Positions 39,244 through 48,312 of a stretch of DNA of 64,000 nucleotides are shown one piece after another. Made by a program: the position numbers and the translations under genes. Where the stretch lies: NCBI GenBank assembly GCA_002163245.1, contig MAAL01000127.1, positions 1-64,000 on the forward strand, written 5' to 3'. The DNA is from Gammaproteobacteria bacterium 42_54_T18. GTDB taxonomy: Bacteria; Pseudomonadota; Gammaproteobacteria; Pseudomonadales; Ketobacteraceae. Below the pieces are notes generated by a model. The model was not told the DNA's origin, did not search any database, and saw nothing but the letters and a program-made list of their open reading frames with translations. Position 1 is the first letter of the stretch. The number at the start of each line of letters is the position of its first letter.

Positions 39244-40716
39244 CTAAATTCCTGCTCCCAGATCACAACTACTACCATCACTCATCGGAACTAATACTAC
39301 AAACGCCGCTCCATCTTGATAGTTTTTGTCGACATAAACCTCTCCATGATGAGCATCAACAACACTCTTACAAATAGACAACCCTAGTCCCGTACTTACC
39401 TCACCCCCAGTTGGTTTAGTGCTTAAGCGTGAGAAATCCGAAAACAAATACCGCTCCTCACCTCTTGGAATCCCCTCCCCACTATCCTTCACCACTAATT
39501 TTGACATACCGTCAGAGTGACATAATTCAATAAGGATACGCCCTCTTCGCGGCGAAAACTTCAACGCATTACTCACCAAGTTATCGATAACTTGCGAAAA
39601 CCGCTTATCGTCAATATAAGCTTCAACATCACTCTTTAGTAATGTTGAAATTTCAATACCTTTCATCTTGGCTGCAATATCAAAAAAAGCCAACCGATCG
39701 CGAATCAACGGTGCTAACGGTCTCTGTTGACAATTTAACTTCACCTTCCCAGTGCTAATCGCCGTCATATCTAACAAGCTATTTAGCAGTTCAAGAACAT
39801 CGCGACCAGATTTCACAATCAAATCAATAAATGCATTTTGTCGCTGAGGTGGAACATCTTTGCCCGCCAACCATTTCGCCGCGGTCACAATATTACCCAC
39901 CGGGCCACGCACATCGTGGGCAACCATACCCAATAGTTTTTGTTTCTGCTCGTTTAGGCGTTTAAATTCTTGAATATGCTCAAGATAATCCAAATTCCGA
40001 TTCACTAAGCAAAACAGCTCTTCAGGCGGAAATGGTTTACGTAAAAAGTCATCGGCACCACTTTTAAGAAAATGTACCGATGATGAATTATCTTCACTCG
40101 AAACACCAATGACGCGAATATCACGATCTGCAAAATCATTTCTAATATTGGACACTAAACGATATGCACTTGTGCCCAATACATTGTAATCAACCACAAC
40201 GACATATATATTGATGTTATTATTTATTGCTTGTAATGCATCTTCAGGAGAATCAACGCATTGCACCTGCACTTGCTGAGTCGTTAGGTTATTTTTATAC
40301 CAGGCCCCTTCCACTGTATCGCTAGTAACCACTAGCACTTTCAAATGCCTATTACGCCATAACCTACCCACTATTTTAATCAAGTAGTCAATGTTATAGG
40401 CGCCCTGCTTCAATACATAATCCGAAACACCTTTACTGAGCAATGTTAATCGTAACTCTTCATTCAACTCCGATGTAAAAACAATCCCAGGTACGCCATA
40501 CCCCAAAACAAGATCAACTGCCTGACACCCCGAGGCATCAGGCAGGTTAAGGTCTATAGTCGCAAGAAAAAACTCCCCGTTGTTATCCCTCAGGATATTC
40601 TCCGCTTCTTCACGGCTATAAGCGGGCACCGTTTTAATAGCATACGTTGACTCAATTTCTGAACATAGAATGGCAGAAAACGATTGCGAATCTTCAATTA
40701 CTAATAATTTATCCAT
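39244..40716 (-). CDS. REC-REC-histidine kinase
   Basis: 490 aa. First receiver (1-115): E8-D9 acidic pair, D55 in TIDLNLPDASG, K in YVLKQG. Second receiver (about 125-245): the acidic pair is replaced (VLVVTSDTVEG), although an aspartate in VVVDYNVLG and the lysine in FLRKPFPP remain, so it may be a pseudo-receiver. HisKA-like region with H267 in MVAHDVRGPVGNI, an HDxRxP variant of the H-box, then HATPase with NLVSNALKFSP, KDSGEGIP and TGLGLSIC. Receivers placed ahead of a kinase suggest that another kinase controls this one. AAGGAG upstream of ATG. Confidence 0.92.
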   Translation of the reverse strand: MDKLLVIEDSQSFSAILCSEIESTYAIKTVPAYSREEAENILRDNNGEFFLATIDLNLPDASGCQAVDLVLGYGVPGIVFTSELNEELRLTLLSKGVSDYVLKQGAYNIDYLIKIVGRLWRNRHLKVLVVTSDTVEGAWYKNNLTTQQVQVQCVDSPEDALQAINNNINIYVVVVDYNVLGTSAYRLVSNIRNDFADRDIRVIGVSSEDNSSSVHFLKSGADDFLRKPFPPEELFCLVNRNLDYLEHIQEFKRLNEQKQKLLGMVAHDVRGPVGNIVTAAKWLAGKDVPPQRQNAFIDLIVKSGRDVLELLNSLLDMTAISTGKVKLNCQQRPLAPLIRDRLAFFDIAAKMKGIEISTLLKSDVEAYIDDKRFSQVIDNLVSNALKFSPRRGRILIELCHSDGMSKLVVKDSGEGIPRGEERYLFSDFSRLSTKPTGGEVSTGLGLSICKSVVDAHHGEVYVDKNYQDGAAFVVLVPMSDGSSCDLGAGI

Positions 40717-40901
40717 TGTGCTCGAGCCTGCTCCTTGTATACCTTGTTCTGATCAAATGCCAATCAAAGAACGCTCTCAAAAGTGTAGACCAATATCCTA
40801 GCGCTATATGCCCCTCCTTCTTCGTACTTGCATTCCTTTGTCACATTACCTAAATTATGCGCTCTTCAATTACACCTTAACTATAGGTATAGGTAACCAA
40901 C

Positions 40902-41747
40902 ATGTCTGAATTCATGCCAGGAAAGCTTGTCAATCTATCCCCATTAGTTCACCGAGTCGTCGCGAATAACGCGGGAATGATGACAGGGCCCGGTACCAAT
41001 AGTTATCTAATAGGCAATCAACAGATAGCCGTTATAGACCCCGGCCCAGCAAACCCAACACATATCGATGCCATTATTGACGCTGCCGAATCCCTACAAG
41101 GTAAAATTCAGTGGATACTGTGTACTCATACACATTTGGATCATTCCCCAGGTGCTGCCCTGCTTAAAGAAAAAACTGGAGCAGTGATTTGTGGCCAACC
41201 AGCCCCTCCAGGAAGCAGTCAAGATGCGAATTTCCACCCCGACCAACACTGGCAAGACACCAGTGAATTAGCGTGCGAAGAGTTTTCTATCTCTGCTATA
41301 CACACGCCGGGGCATGCTTCGAACCACTTGTGCTTTCTCTTACACGATGAGAACCTGCTATTTACCGGCGACCATATCATGAGCGGTTCGACCGTAGTCA
41401 TTAGCCCTCCTGACGGTAATATGATTCAGTATTTAGCGTCTCTAGAAAAACTAAAATCTTATCCAATCGATAATTTGGCGCCAGCACACGGCGGTATACT
41501 CACCAACCCGCTAGAAATTATCGAAGACACAATAGAGCATCGTTTAATGCGTGAAAAAAAGGTATTAGAGCGTATACCCACAATCCCGACCTGTGATATT
41601 GAGTCTCTAACCGCCTCTGTTTATGATGAAGTGCCTGTATTTTTACACCCAATAGCAAGAATGTCCCTCACGGCACACCTGGAAAAATTAGAAGAAGAAA
41701 AGCGCGTCATTAGAAATGAAGGCCTTTGGGCCCTAGAAAGAATGTAA
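40902..41747 (+). CDS. MBL-fold metallo-hydrolase (LACTB2-like)
   Basis: 281 aa. Metal-binding motif H76-T-H78-L-D80-H81 in CTHTHLDHSPGA, HTPGHASNHLCF and FTGDHIMSGSTVVI are the canonical metallo-beta-lactamase-fold ligands. GTNSYLIG at the N-terminus and the C-terminal winged-helix-like LEHRLMREKKVLERI region are typical of the LACTB2/RNase-like or thioesterase subgroup. Substrate not determinable. AGGT before the ATG. It converges on a small basic gene with 10 bp between. Confidence 0.88.
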   Translation: MSEFMPGKLVNLSPLVHRVVANNAGMMTGPGTNSYLIGNQQIAVIDPGPANPTHIDAIIDAAESLQGKIQWILCTHTHLDHSPGAALLKEKTGAVICGQPAPPGSSQDANFHPDQHWQDTSELACEEFSISAIHTPGHASNHLCFLLHDENLLFTGDHIMSGSTVVISPPDGNMIQYLASLEKLKSYPIDNLAPAHGGILTNPLEIIEDTIEHRLMREKKVLERIPTIPTCDIESLTASVYDEVPVFLHPIARMSLTAHLEKLEEEKRVIRNEGLWALERM

Positions 41748-41757
41748 CGAGCCACTG

Positions 41758-41979
41758 TCATTTGCCTTTGCCACGTGGTTTTGACGGTTTGTTAGGCGGT
41801 TTCTTGGGCTTCGGCCCATTTGCGCCGAGGCTTTTTTTAGCCTTAAACTTTGACTTCTCTTTCCAACCAATGGCTTTTTTAAACCGTTTCTCTAAATCCT
41901 TTTCTTTTTGCTCCTTGCGAGCAGCTTCCACGCGCTTCCTAGCTTCATCAAAATCCACAACATCATCTGATTCCGTCAT
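41758..41979 (-). CDS. Small highly basic protein
   Basis: 73-74 aa, extremely charged: an acidic first ten residues (TESDDVVDFDE), a helical Arg/Lys/Glu middle (RKRVEAARKEQKEKDLEKRF), then a Lys/Pro/Gly tail (KPKKPPNKPSKPRGKGK). Such a tail suggests nucleic-acid or ribosome contact. GAGG stands 7 bp before a TTG at 41982 and 10 bp before the ATG at 41979; either could be the start. No family recognised. The opposite-strand ORF over the same DNA has no codon sense, so I favour this one. Confidence 0.6.
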   Translation of the reverse strand: MTESDDVVDFDEARKRVEAARKEQKEKDLEKRFKKAIGWKEKSKFKAKKSLGANGPKPKKPPNKPSKPRGKGK

Positions 41980-42156
41980 CAATGCAATGCCTCAAATAAA
42001 TCGGTACACATATACACCCCAACCATACACCGTATACCTAAAGTGACTGATAAGTCTTAATAACCAGCTTATTTACAGCGTAATGTGAAGTTCTATGCAT
42101 TTTAGGGTAACATCCCCCGCGCAATGTTCAAACAAGTAGTATGACAGGTGGAAAGG

Positions 42157-43560
42157 ATGTCGGAGAAGAATCAAAGAACTACCATTAATCGTGTAAAAAC
42201 GGGAGCCTTCGAGCGCCGATTTAGTATGGCTAAGATGGGCATCGTCGCCGGATCTCGTCTTGCAGCTCAGTCTGCTGGCAATATGTTTACCGCTAAAGAA
42301 GAGCGCGCTCAACGTCAAAAAGACATTCTCTCCAAGCAGGCTCATTACCTTGCTGATGAAATAGGCAAACTTAAAGGTAGTATCGTTAAAATCGGCCAAA
42401 TGATGGCTCTCTATGGCGAGCACTTTCTCCCCGTTGAGGTTACCGAAGCCCTTCATACGCTAGAAGATGACACCGCCGCACTGGATTGGACATCTATTTA
42501 TGAGGCTCTAGAAGATGAGCTGGGCAGCGAAAGGCTCGCCAAGCTAGAGATTGAAGAAAAGCCTATAGGTGCAGCGTCATTAGGCCAGGTTCATAGAGCA
42601 ACGATCAAAGGTACCGGTGAACAGATCTGTTTAAAAGTACAATACCCAGGTGTAGCAGAAGCTGTGGACAGTGACCTAAATGCTGTAAAAACCCTACTTC
42701 GCTTAGTTAAAGTTGTTCCGATTACAGAAGAGTTTGAAGGCTGGTTTGATGAAATCAGAGAAATGATGTATCGCGAAGTGGATTACATTCACGAAGCGGA
42801 AAAAACGCGGCTTTTTCGTGAAAGACTCACTAACGACACTCGCTATATCGTCCCAAAAATCTACCCTGACTTCTGTACACCAAAAGTAATTGCGACTTCC
42901 TACGAGCCCGGCGTAGGCATCGATTCACAAGAAACCAAAGCGCTTTCACAAGAAAGAAGAAATCACTTATGTGAAGCATCATTAGATCTCTGCTGGCGTG
43001 AGGTTTTTCAATGGGGTGAAATGCAAACAGACCCTAATTTTGGAAACTATTTTGTCCGCTTAGGCGACGGTAGTTATACCGGAGACCGCATTGTCTTATT
43101 AGATTTTGGCGCTGTACGTGAGTTTTCTGCAAAAACCATAGAACCCGGCAAAAAAATCGTGCAGGCCTCGTTTCTTCACGATACCGACATGCTATTTGAA
43201 GCCATCGATGAGCTTAATTTTTTTGGTGGAGGCGCGCCAGAAAGCATCAAAGAAAACTTATCTAAACTATGTTTTATGGCTATGGAACCCTTTGCTGACA
43301 GCAATAAATTCCCCCCTCCCGCCTATCTTCTTAATGATAGCGGCGAGTATATTTGGGGAGGCAGTGACCTTGCTGCTCGACTCAGTCTTCAAGCTGGATT
43401 GTCCGCCACAAGTCGTCACTTCGCGGTCCCACCAAGAGAATTAATGTTCTTGGCACGAAAGATCATGGGAGCCTATACCTTCATGTCAGTATTGAGTGCT
43501 GAACTAAAAGGTTATGACATCCTGATGCCTTATCTCGAGAAAAACACTGAGAATGTATAA
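42157..43560 (+). CDS. ABC1/UbiB-family atypical kinase, COQ8/ADCK3-like
   Basis: 467 aa from ATG 42157, with AGGTGG about 6 bp upstream (a GTG three codons earlier overlaps that site). Atypical kinase/ATPase of the ABC1 family. Seen: KxGQ motif K78-I-G-Q81, IGAASLGQVHRA loop in place of a P-loop, ICLKVQYPGV lysine, catalytic QTDPNFGN at 290-297, and LDFGAVREF with D316. The QTDPN and DFGAxREF versions are those of eukaryotic COQ8A rather than of bacterial UbiB, and it lacks UbiB's C-terminal membrane helices. A role in ubiquinone or isoprenoid-lipid handling is inferred from family. Confidence 0.9.
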   Translation: MSEKNQRTTINRVKTGAFERRFSMAKMGIVAGSRLAAQSAGNMFTAKEERAQRQKDILSKQAHYLADEIGKLKGSIVKIGQMMALYGEHFLPVEVTEALHTLEDDTAALDWTSIYEALEDELGSERLAKLEIEEKPIGAASLGQVHRATIKGTGEQICLKVQYPGVAEAVDSDLNAVKTLLRLVKVVPITEEFEGWFDEIREMMYREVDYIHEAEKTRLFRERLTNDTRYIVPKIYPDFCTPKVIATSYEPGVGIDSQETKALSQERRNHLCEASLDLCWREVFQWGEMQTDPNFGNYFVRLGDGSYTGDRIVLLDFGAVREFSAKTIEPGKKIVQASFLHDTDMLFEAIDELNFFGGGAPESIKENLSKLCFMAMEPFADSNKFPPPAYLLNDSGEYIWGGSDLAARLSLQAGLSATSRHFAVPPRELMFLARKIMGAYTFMSVLSAELKGYDILMPYLEKNTENV

Positions 43561-43724
43561 AGGCTGCCATAAAATGCTGTCAACTTATTGAAATTAGATA
43601 TACCAATGGAAATAATTCGCAAGGACGCGAAAAACATCACAATCCTCCCGATAAAACCCGTCATTTAACCAGAACGTTCCTATACTTAACGTTAATAATA
43701 CGATTCCCTTAGGAACCCCGGGTC

Positions 43725-44975
43725 ATGGATATTAGCCATATCAAAGAACTTGAATTCATTCGCCATCTCAACGAACAACAGATAATCCTGCTTTACAATA
43801 CTAGCGAAACTCTCAAGTTCAACGCGGGCGATAAGGTCATCACTGCCGGCGACCAAGACCCCTATGAATACTACCTATTAGCAGGTGAGCTAGTCTTAAA
43901 AGAAGCTGGAAACACCCTCAATGCGGTTAAAAGTATCCACGCCAATAGTCATGATGGATTAAAATGTATAACGCGCACAAAACCACGTGCATATGATGTA
44001 TATGCTCAAACCAATGCAGCATTGTTACGTGTTGAACTTGAACATTTAAAATCCTTATTAAGAGATGCTCCCGGGGACAATTACGAAGTTCGAAAAGTAC
44101 TACGAGAAGACCAACCCGAAGAGAAACAGCTGTTCTTTGATATTTACACAGACCTTCGGAATAACAAACTAAGCTTACCTAGCCTTCCCGATGTTGCACT
44201 TAGAATCCGTCAGCTTATTGCGGAGGGCACTAACAACGCAAAAACCATTGCTCAAGCCATTAATAGTGATGCTGCCATAGCCACCAAACTAATCAAAGCG
44301 GCAAACAGTCCATTGTTTAGAGGAACCAAAGAATTCGAATCAACATCCCAAGCCATCGTACGGCTTGGGATGACAACAACTCAACAGCTGGTCACCAGCT
44401 TCACGCTCAGAGAAGTATTTAAGGCAAAAAACCCCGCCATTAAAAAACGTATGGATATCCTATGGGCTCATGGTATCGAAATCGCAGCTATTTCAAGCAT
44501 TCTAGCCAAACATATTCCTGGCCTTAACCCCGAGCAGGGGCTGCTTGCAGGATTATTACATGAAATTGGAGCGGTCCCTGTACTTATGTACGCAGAGCAA
44601 TACGAAGGGATTGCCAATGACCCAGTACAACTGGAACATGCTATATCGGGATTAAGTTCTGAGATTGGAGGTGTGATTTTAAAACGCTGGAGTTTTAGTG
44701 ATGAAATCATCACGGTAACGCAATACGCTCGCCAGTGGGATCGAGAACACGAAGGCCCACCAGACTATTGCGACCTTGTCATTGTTGCACAACTACACGC
44801 AGCAATGGGAAAACAACCAACTGAAGATGATAAGACGGCACTTCCTTCTCTAGAACAATGTCCAGCATTTCATAAGCTATCTAACCACGGCAAATTAACG
44901 CCAGAAAAAAGCTTGACGATACTCGCAGAGGCAAAAGAACAAATAGAAGAAACAAAACAACTACTAGGAACCTAA
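43725..44975 (+). CDS. cNMP-like domain + HDOD protein
   Basis: 416 aa. Residues 1-125 resemble a cyclic-nucleotide-binding beta-roll (FNAGDKVITAGDQDPYEYYLLAGELVL). The HDOD domain covers about 150-345: LPSLPDVALRIRQLI, INSDAAIATKLIKAANSPLF and LLHEIGAVPVL. HDOD proteins lack HD catalysis and act as scaffolds in chemotaxis, c-di-GMP or type IV pilus control. Combined with PilZ, GGDEF and chemotaxis genes in the window it suggests motility or surface regulation. AGGAA lies 10 bp before ATG. Confidence 0.9.
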   Translation: MDISHIKELEFIRHLNEQQIILLYNTSETLKFNAGDKVITAGDQDPYEYYLLAGELVLKEAGNTLNAVKSIHANSHDGLKCITRTKPRAYDVYAQTNAALLRVELEHLKSLLRDAPGDNYEVRKVLREDQPEEKQLFFDIYTDLRNNKLSLPSLPDVALRIRQLIAEGTNNAKTIAQAINSDAAIATKLIKAANSPLFRGTKEFESTSQAIVRLGMTTTQQLVTSFTLREVFKAKNPAIKKRMDILWAHGIEIAAISSILAKHIPGLNPEQGLLAGLLHEIGAVPVLMYAEQYEGIANDPVQLEHAISGLSSEIGGVILKRWSFSDEIITVTQYARQWDREHEGPPDYCDLVIVAQLHAAMGKQPTEDDKTALPSLEQCPAFHKLSNHGKLTPEKSLTILAEAKEQIEETKQLLGT

Positions 44976-45016
44976 TTTCCTCTAAAGCCAGATAAAGGCA
45001 TAACAAAAAATCAAAC

Positions 45017-45064
45017 ATAAAAAAAGGCGCTACGTTTAAGGGGTTAACGTAGCGCCTTTTTTAT
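45017..45064. terminator. Bidirectional terminator
   Basis: Arms 45017-45036 and 45046-45064 pair with one extra A in the left A-run; core GGCGCTACGTT. It ends the HDOD gene and the convergent MORN gene. Confidence 0.93.
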
Positions 45065-45083
45065 ACTATTTACTTAACGCTCA

Positions 45084-46682
45084 TCACTTAACAATAGGTA
45101 TCCAAAACTCGCCGGAACGAACTGTGCGCTTTTCATTGCTACTTTGACTACCGTTGCGATACCCCACAAATTCAAAGGTACCACCAATCATTTTTCCATC
45201 ATCATACTTAATCACAATCCGCCCAGGTAATGTAGAAGTTGTCTGATAAGAAGCCACTCCGGGCGTAGAAATGACCCCCTTAAAGTATTTAAGCGGGTAC
45301 GCTCCTAAGCCATCATACACATCGATTACCATGGTTAGTTCATAGTCTCCACCTTCGGCTCGGATTTTTAGATCCCCAAATTTAATAGCATCAAATTTTC
45401 CCCATACCGTTGGTGCAGTATCGTAGTATCCATGCATTATCCAATCATGCTTAAAGGAAAAGACCGCGCCATCACTGCGCAATGGCCCTTTCAAAAATTC
45501 AGGTTTTGCCACAGAGACTACCACAGCCTTCGCTACCTTTTTAGGCTTAGAAGAACCACTGCGATGCTTGCCCTTTCGTGCAAACCTAGTCGCAACTTCA
45601 ACCTCTTTTTCTACAGTAGGAACACTCACTGTCACAGGTACTGGCTTTACCACCGGCTTAGCTACTAGCGACTTAGATACCACTGGTGTCGCTACAATAG
45701 CCACGGGTACAACGCTTGACGTTGATATAGCTGCTACGGGTACTACTGGTGCCCCACCAGGTGTTGGTGTTGGCACCAATATTGGCGTCACCTTTGTAAC
45801 CGCTGAAGTTGTAACAGCCGGCTTAGCTGGATTGTTCTTCACTACGTCCTTCGAACTTACCTTTTCCTCGGACTTAGCAACCACCTTAGATTTAACCTCA
45901 AGCTTGGCTTTAGGCTTAACAGCAGGTTTCGGTTTAGGCTTAACCTTAACCTTAGGCTTCGGTTTAACCTTAGGTTTAGGTTTTGCTTTCTTCACCACTT
46001 TTTTAACAATCAACTTGCCTTTCTTATATGTACAAGGAGATAACTTGCCTGAACGTTTACATACACCTTCACCATTGGCTGCATTGCTTTGTGTTGGCCC
46101 TGTAAATTGATCGCCATTTTTAAACACAAATACCGCATCGCCAACTAAGTAATCATCATTCCATTGGCCTGTCACTTTACTTCCGTCAGGCTTGGTTAAA
46201 CTACCTTTACCTTGTTTCTTATCAGCTTTCCATTCGCCCTGATAGGTGCCCTGTTTCTTACTTTTAAAAACACCCATTCCCTCGCGCTTTGCTTTTAAAA
46301 AGCCGCCAGTATATTCATCTGTATTAGCCCACGTAAAATGCCCCGCACCCGATGGCTTACCACCTATCCACTCTCCGTCATAACGGTCACCGTTCTTCCA
46401 CGTTTTCACCCCTTTCCCGTGAGTTCTGTTTCCTGACCAATCTCCAGCGTAGTGATCACCGTTCGCCCATGTTTGCTCGCCTTTGCCATCGCGGCGACCA
46501 TCTCGCCACTCACCGCTGTACACCTTGCCATTACCATAGGTATAAGTCCCTTGGCCATGAAAACGATTAAAGGTGTTTCGGTCACCTTTATAGACACCCG
46601 CAGCATTCAGCGATGTACTTACTTGGAAGGCCAGTGAAAAAACAATAATCAGCCACAAAAATGGAACATTTCGATAAGTCAT
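45084..46682 (-). CDS. Secreted MORN-repeat protein
   Basis: 532 aa. Signal peptide 1-28 (ending SLNAA). About seven MORN repeats from residue 35 to 200, with the YxGxxxxGxxxGxGxxxxxxG rhythm (YSGEWRDGRRDGKGEQTWANG, YAGDWSGNRTHGKGVKTW). Then a Lys-Pro/Val repeat linker (KPKPKVKPKPKVKVKPKP), a long Val/Pro/Thr-rich stretch with a basic patch (ARKGKHRSGSSKPKK), and a ~135-residue C-terminal beta-rich domain, unrecognised. The linker is encoded by imperfect hexamers on the plus strand. Probably periplasmic or cell-surface; the Lys-Pro linker may contact peptidoglycan or polysaccharide (inference). Confidence 0.85.
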   Translation of the reverse strand: MTYRNVPFLWLIIVFSLAFQVSTSLNAAGVYKGDRNTFNRFHGQGTYTYGNGKVYSGEWRDGRRDGKGEQTWANGDHYAGDWSGNRTHGKGVKTWKNGDRYDGEWIGGKPSGAGHFTWANTDEYTGGFLKAKREGMGVFKSKKQGTYQGEWKADKKQGKGSLTKPDGSKVTGQWNDDYLVGDAVFVFKNGDQFTGPTQSNAANGEGVCKRSGKLSPCTYKKGKLIVKKVVKKAKPKPKVKPKPKVKVKPKPKPAVKPKAKLEVKSKVVAKSEEKVSSKDVVKNNPAKPAVTTSAVTKVTPILVPTPTPGGAPVVPVAAISTSSVVPVAIVATPVVSKSLVAKPVVKPVPVTVSVPTVEKEVEVATRFARKGKHRSGSSKPKKVAKAVVVSVAKPEFLKGPLRSDGAVFSFKHDWIMHGYYDTAPTVWGKFDAIKFGDLKIRAEGGDYELTMVIDVYDGLGAYPLKYFKGVISTPGVASYQTTSTLPGRIVIKYDDGKMIGGTFEFVGYRNGSQSSNEKRTVRSGEFWIPIVK

Positions 46683-46949
46683 AAAAAAGCATCAGAAAAG
46701 TAAATGGAATCAACAGTATTAAAATGCCTAGCTACAGCAAACAAATACGAATTTGTTTAGCTAGTATAGTAGCTACTATCAAGTAGGTTAAGTGTATTCA
46801 CAGAATAGGGCCAGATTAACGCTAATTAGATTGAAAAGCTTATATTAGGCATTTGTTGGACACATTATGTCTATTTTTCACCCAAAAAACTAGCAAAGCT
46901 TAGTATTTCGGGCCAATTGGACTAGAATGGCACCAGCTTTTGACGGTTT

Positions 46950-48149
46950 TCACGCCATATTGCGCCCCTTCATACGCCAAGAAAATAACACCAAGGGAAT
47001 GAACAAGAGCGCCGAAACGATATAGGGTGATGTTGGATAAAACTGATACAGAGCCCCTCCTAGAATTGGCCCAACGATAAACCCTAGAGCAGGGCAAGCG
47101 CTAATCAACCCTGCAACCGCCCCTTGCTCTTCAGGTTGTACTGCCAATGTAGCTGCGGCGGAAAAACCAGGAGCAGACATGCCTATCCCTGTACCCACTA
47201 ACCCCATAGCAAGAACGAACTCCATTAAGTCTCTACCCAACGTTAACCCAATGAAACCCAACAACATAAAAGGTAAACCCACCCTCATCAAACGAAACGG
47301 GGTCCACCCTAGCCGTTGTACCACGATTAATTGCATGGCAAGTGCCGCAATGGCAGACCCCATCATAGCAATACCAACTTGTTGAGCCGTTACTTCGGCA
47401 GTCAGGTTCAGTTTATCTTGAAAATAATACCCCAACGTTTGCTGCACCACAGAAAAACCCGTGAACATAGCAATACCAACCACCATAAAGGGTAATATCC
47501 GCTTGTCGGTATACCTCAGTTTTTTATTCGTTACAGTAGTTGTTTTTGCTATGGGTAAGCTTGGCAGGTACACCATCACCAATATCGCAGCCAGAAAGGT
47601 CATTACAGCAGCCATATAAATGGGCGCTAACAAACTAATAATGGAAAAATATGCAATCGCAGGCCCTAAGATAGTCCCAAGGCTATGAGCTGCACCAATT
47701 CGTCCAATACCGATAGTTCGATTGCTGACATCCGTAATATCACTTACGTAAGCTGTAGCAGCGGGAGAGGTTGCAGACATAACCAACGATTGAGTCATCC
47801 GTGCAAAAATAAGCGCGGCAAATAGTAACCACCCGGTTAACCAACCGTTTAACCCAGCATAGAAAGTGGATGCAAAAAATACAGTACCGACAGTATATCC
47901 GACGAGCCCAATGATCATTACGGGCTTGCGTCCCATCACGTCACTACGTCGCCCCCAAATAGGGCTAAATAATGAAAATATCACCGAAGAGCAGGTGATA
48001 ATAAAACCAATCTGCATTTCATTAAGCCCAACTTCCCTACCTAACGGCCCCAATATCGCAAATACCACAGTTTGTCCCATAGCAACGCTAATGATTGCAA
48101 TAAAGATAATGCGACTAGCATACTTACGCTGGGTATCACTAAGGTTCAT
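46950..48149 (-). CDS. MFS transporter, DHA1/TetA-like
   Basis: 399 aa with twelve predicted membrane helices. The MFS A-motif is seen in SPIWGRRSDVMGRKPVMIIG (loop 2-3), and GIGRIGAAHSLGTILGPAI is the motif-C-like antiporter segment in helix 5 of DHA1 drug/H+ exporters such as TetA. The substrate is not determinable. AGGAGG 5 bp before ATG. The gene is divergent from the carboxylesterase. Confidence 0.9.
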   Translation of the reverse strand: MNLSDTQRKYASRIIFIAIISVAMGQTVVFAILGPLGREVGLNEMQIGFIITCSSVIFSLFSPIWGRRSDVMGRKPVMIIGLVGYTVGTVFFASTFYAGLNGWLTGWLLFAALIFARMTQSLVMSATSPAATAYVSDITDVSNRTIGIGRIGAAHSLGTILGPAIAYFSIISLLAPIYMAAVMTFLAAILVMVYLPSLPIAKTTTVTNKKLRYTDKRILPFMVVGIAMFTGFSVVQQTLGYYFQDKLNLTAEVTAQQVGIAMMGSAIAALAMQLIVVQRLGWTPFRLMRVGLPFMLLGFIGLTLGRDLMEFVLAMGLVGTGIGMSAPGFSAAATLAVQPEEQGAVAGLISACPALGFIVGPILGGALYQFYPTSPYIVSALLFIPLVLFSWRMKGRNMA

Positions 48150-48312
48150 ACAGCCTCCTATTTTAGGACCCCTATAAATACATCAAAGTAAATAGAAGGT
48201 ATACCAATAAATATTTTCCTTCCAGGCTTGCAGTTTCCTCCTAGTCAGTAAAAACTAGCGCTAACTGAAAACAACAATAAGAATCAGACACCTCTTTTAT
48301 AAGGACAGCTCC

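Noticed and set aside
45568..46110. 180-aa plus-strand ORF inside the MORN gene, rich in Thr/Ala/Leu
   Set aside because: It is the antisense reading of the Lys-Pro/Val repeat region; low complexity, no ribosome site, and the minus strand has clear MORN motifs.
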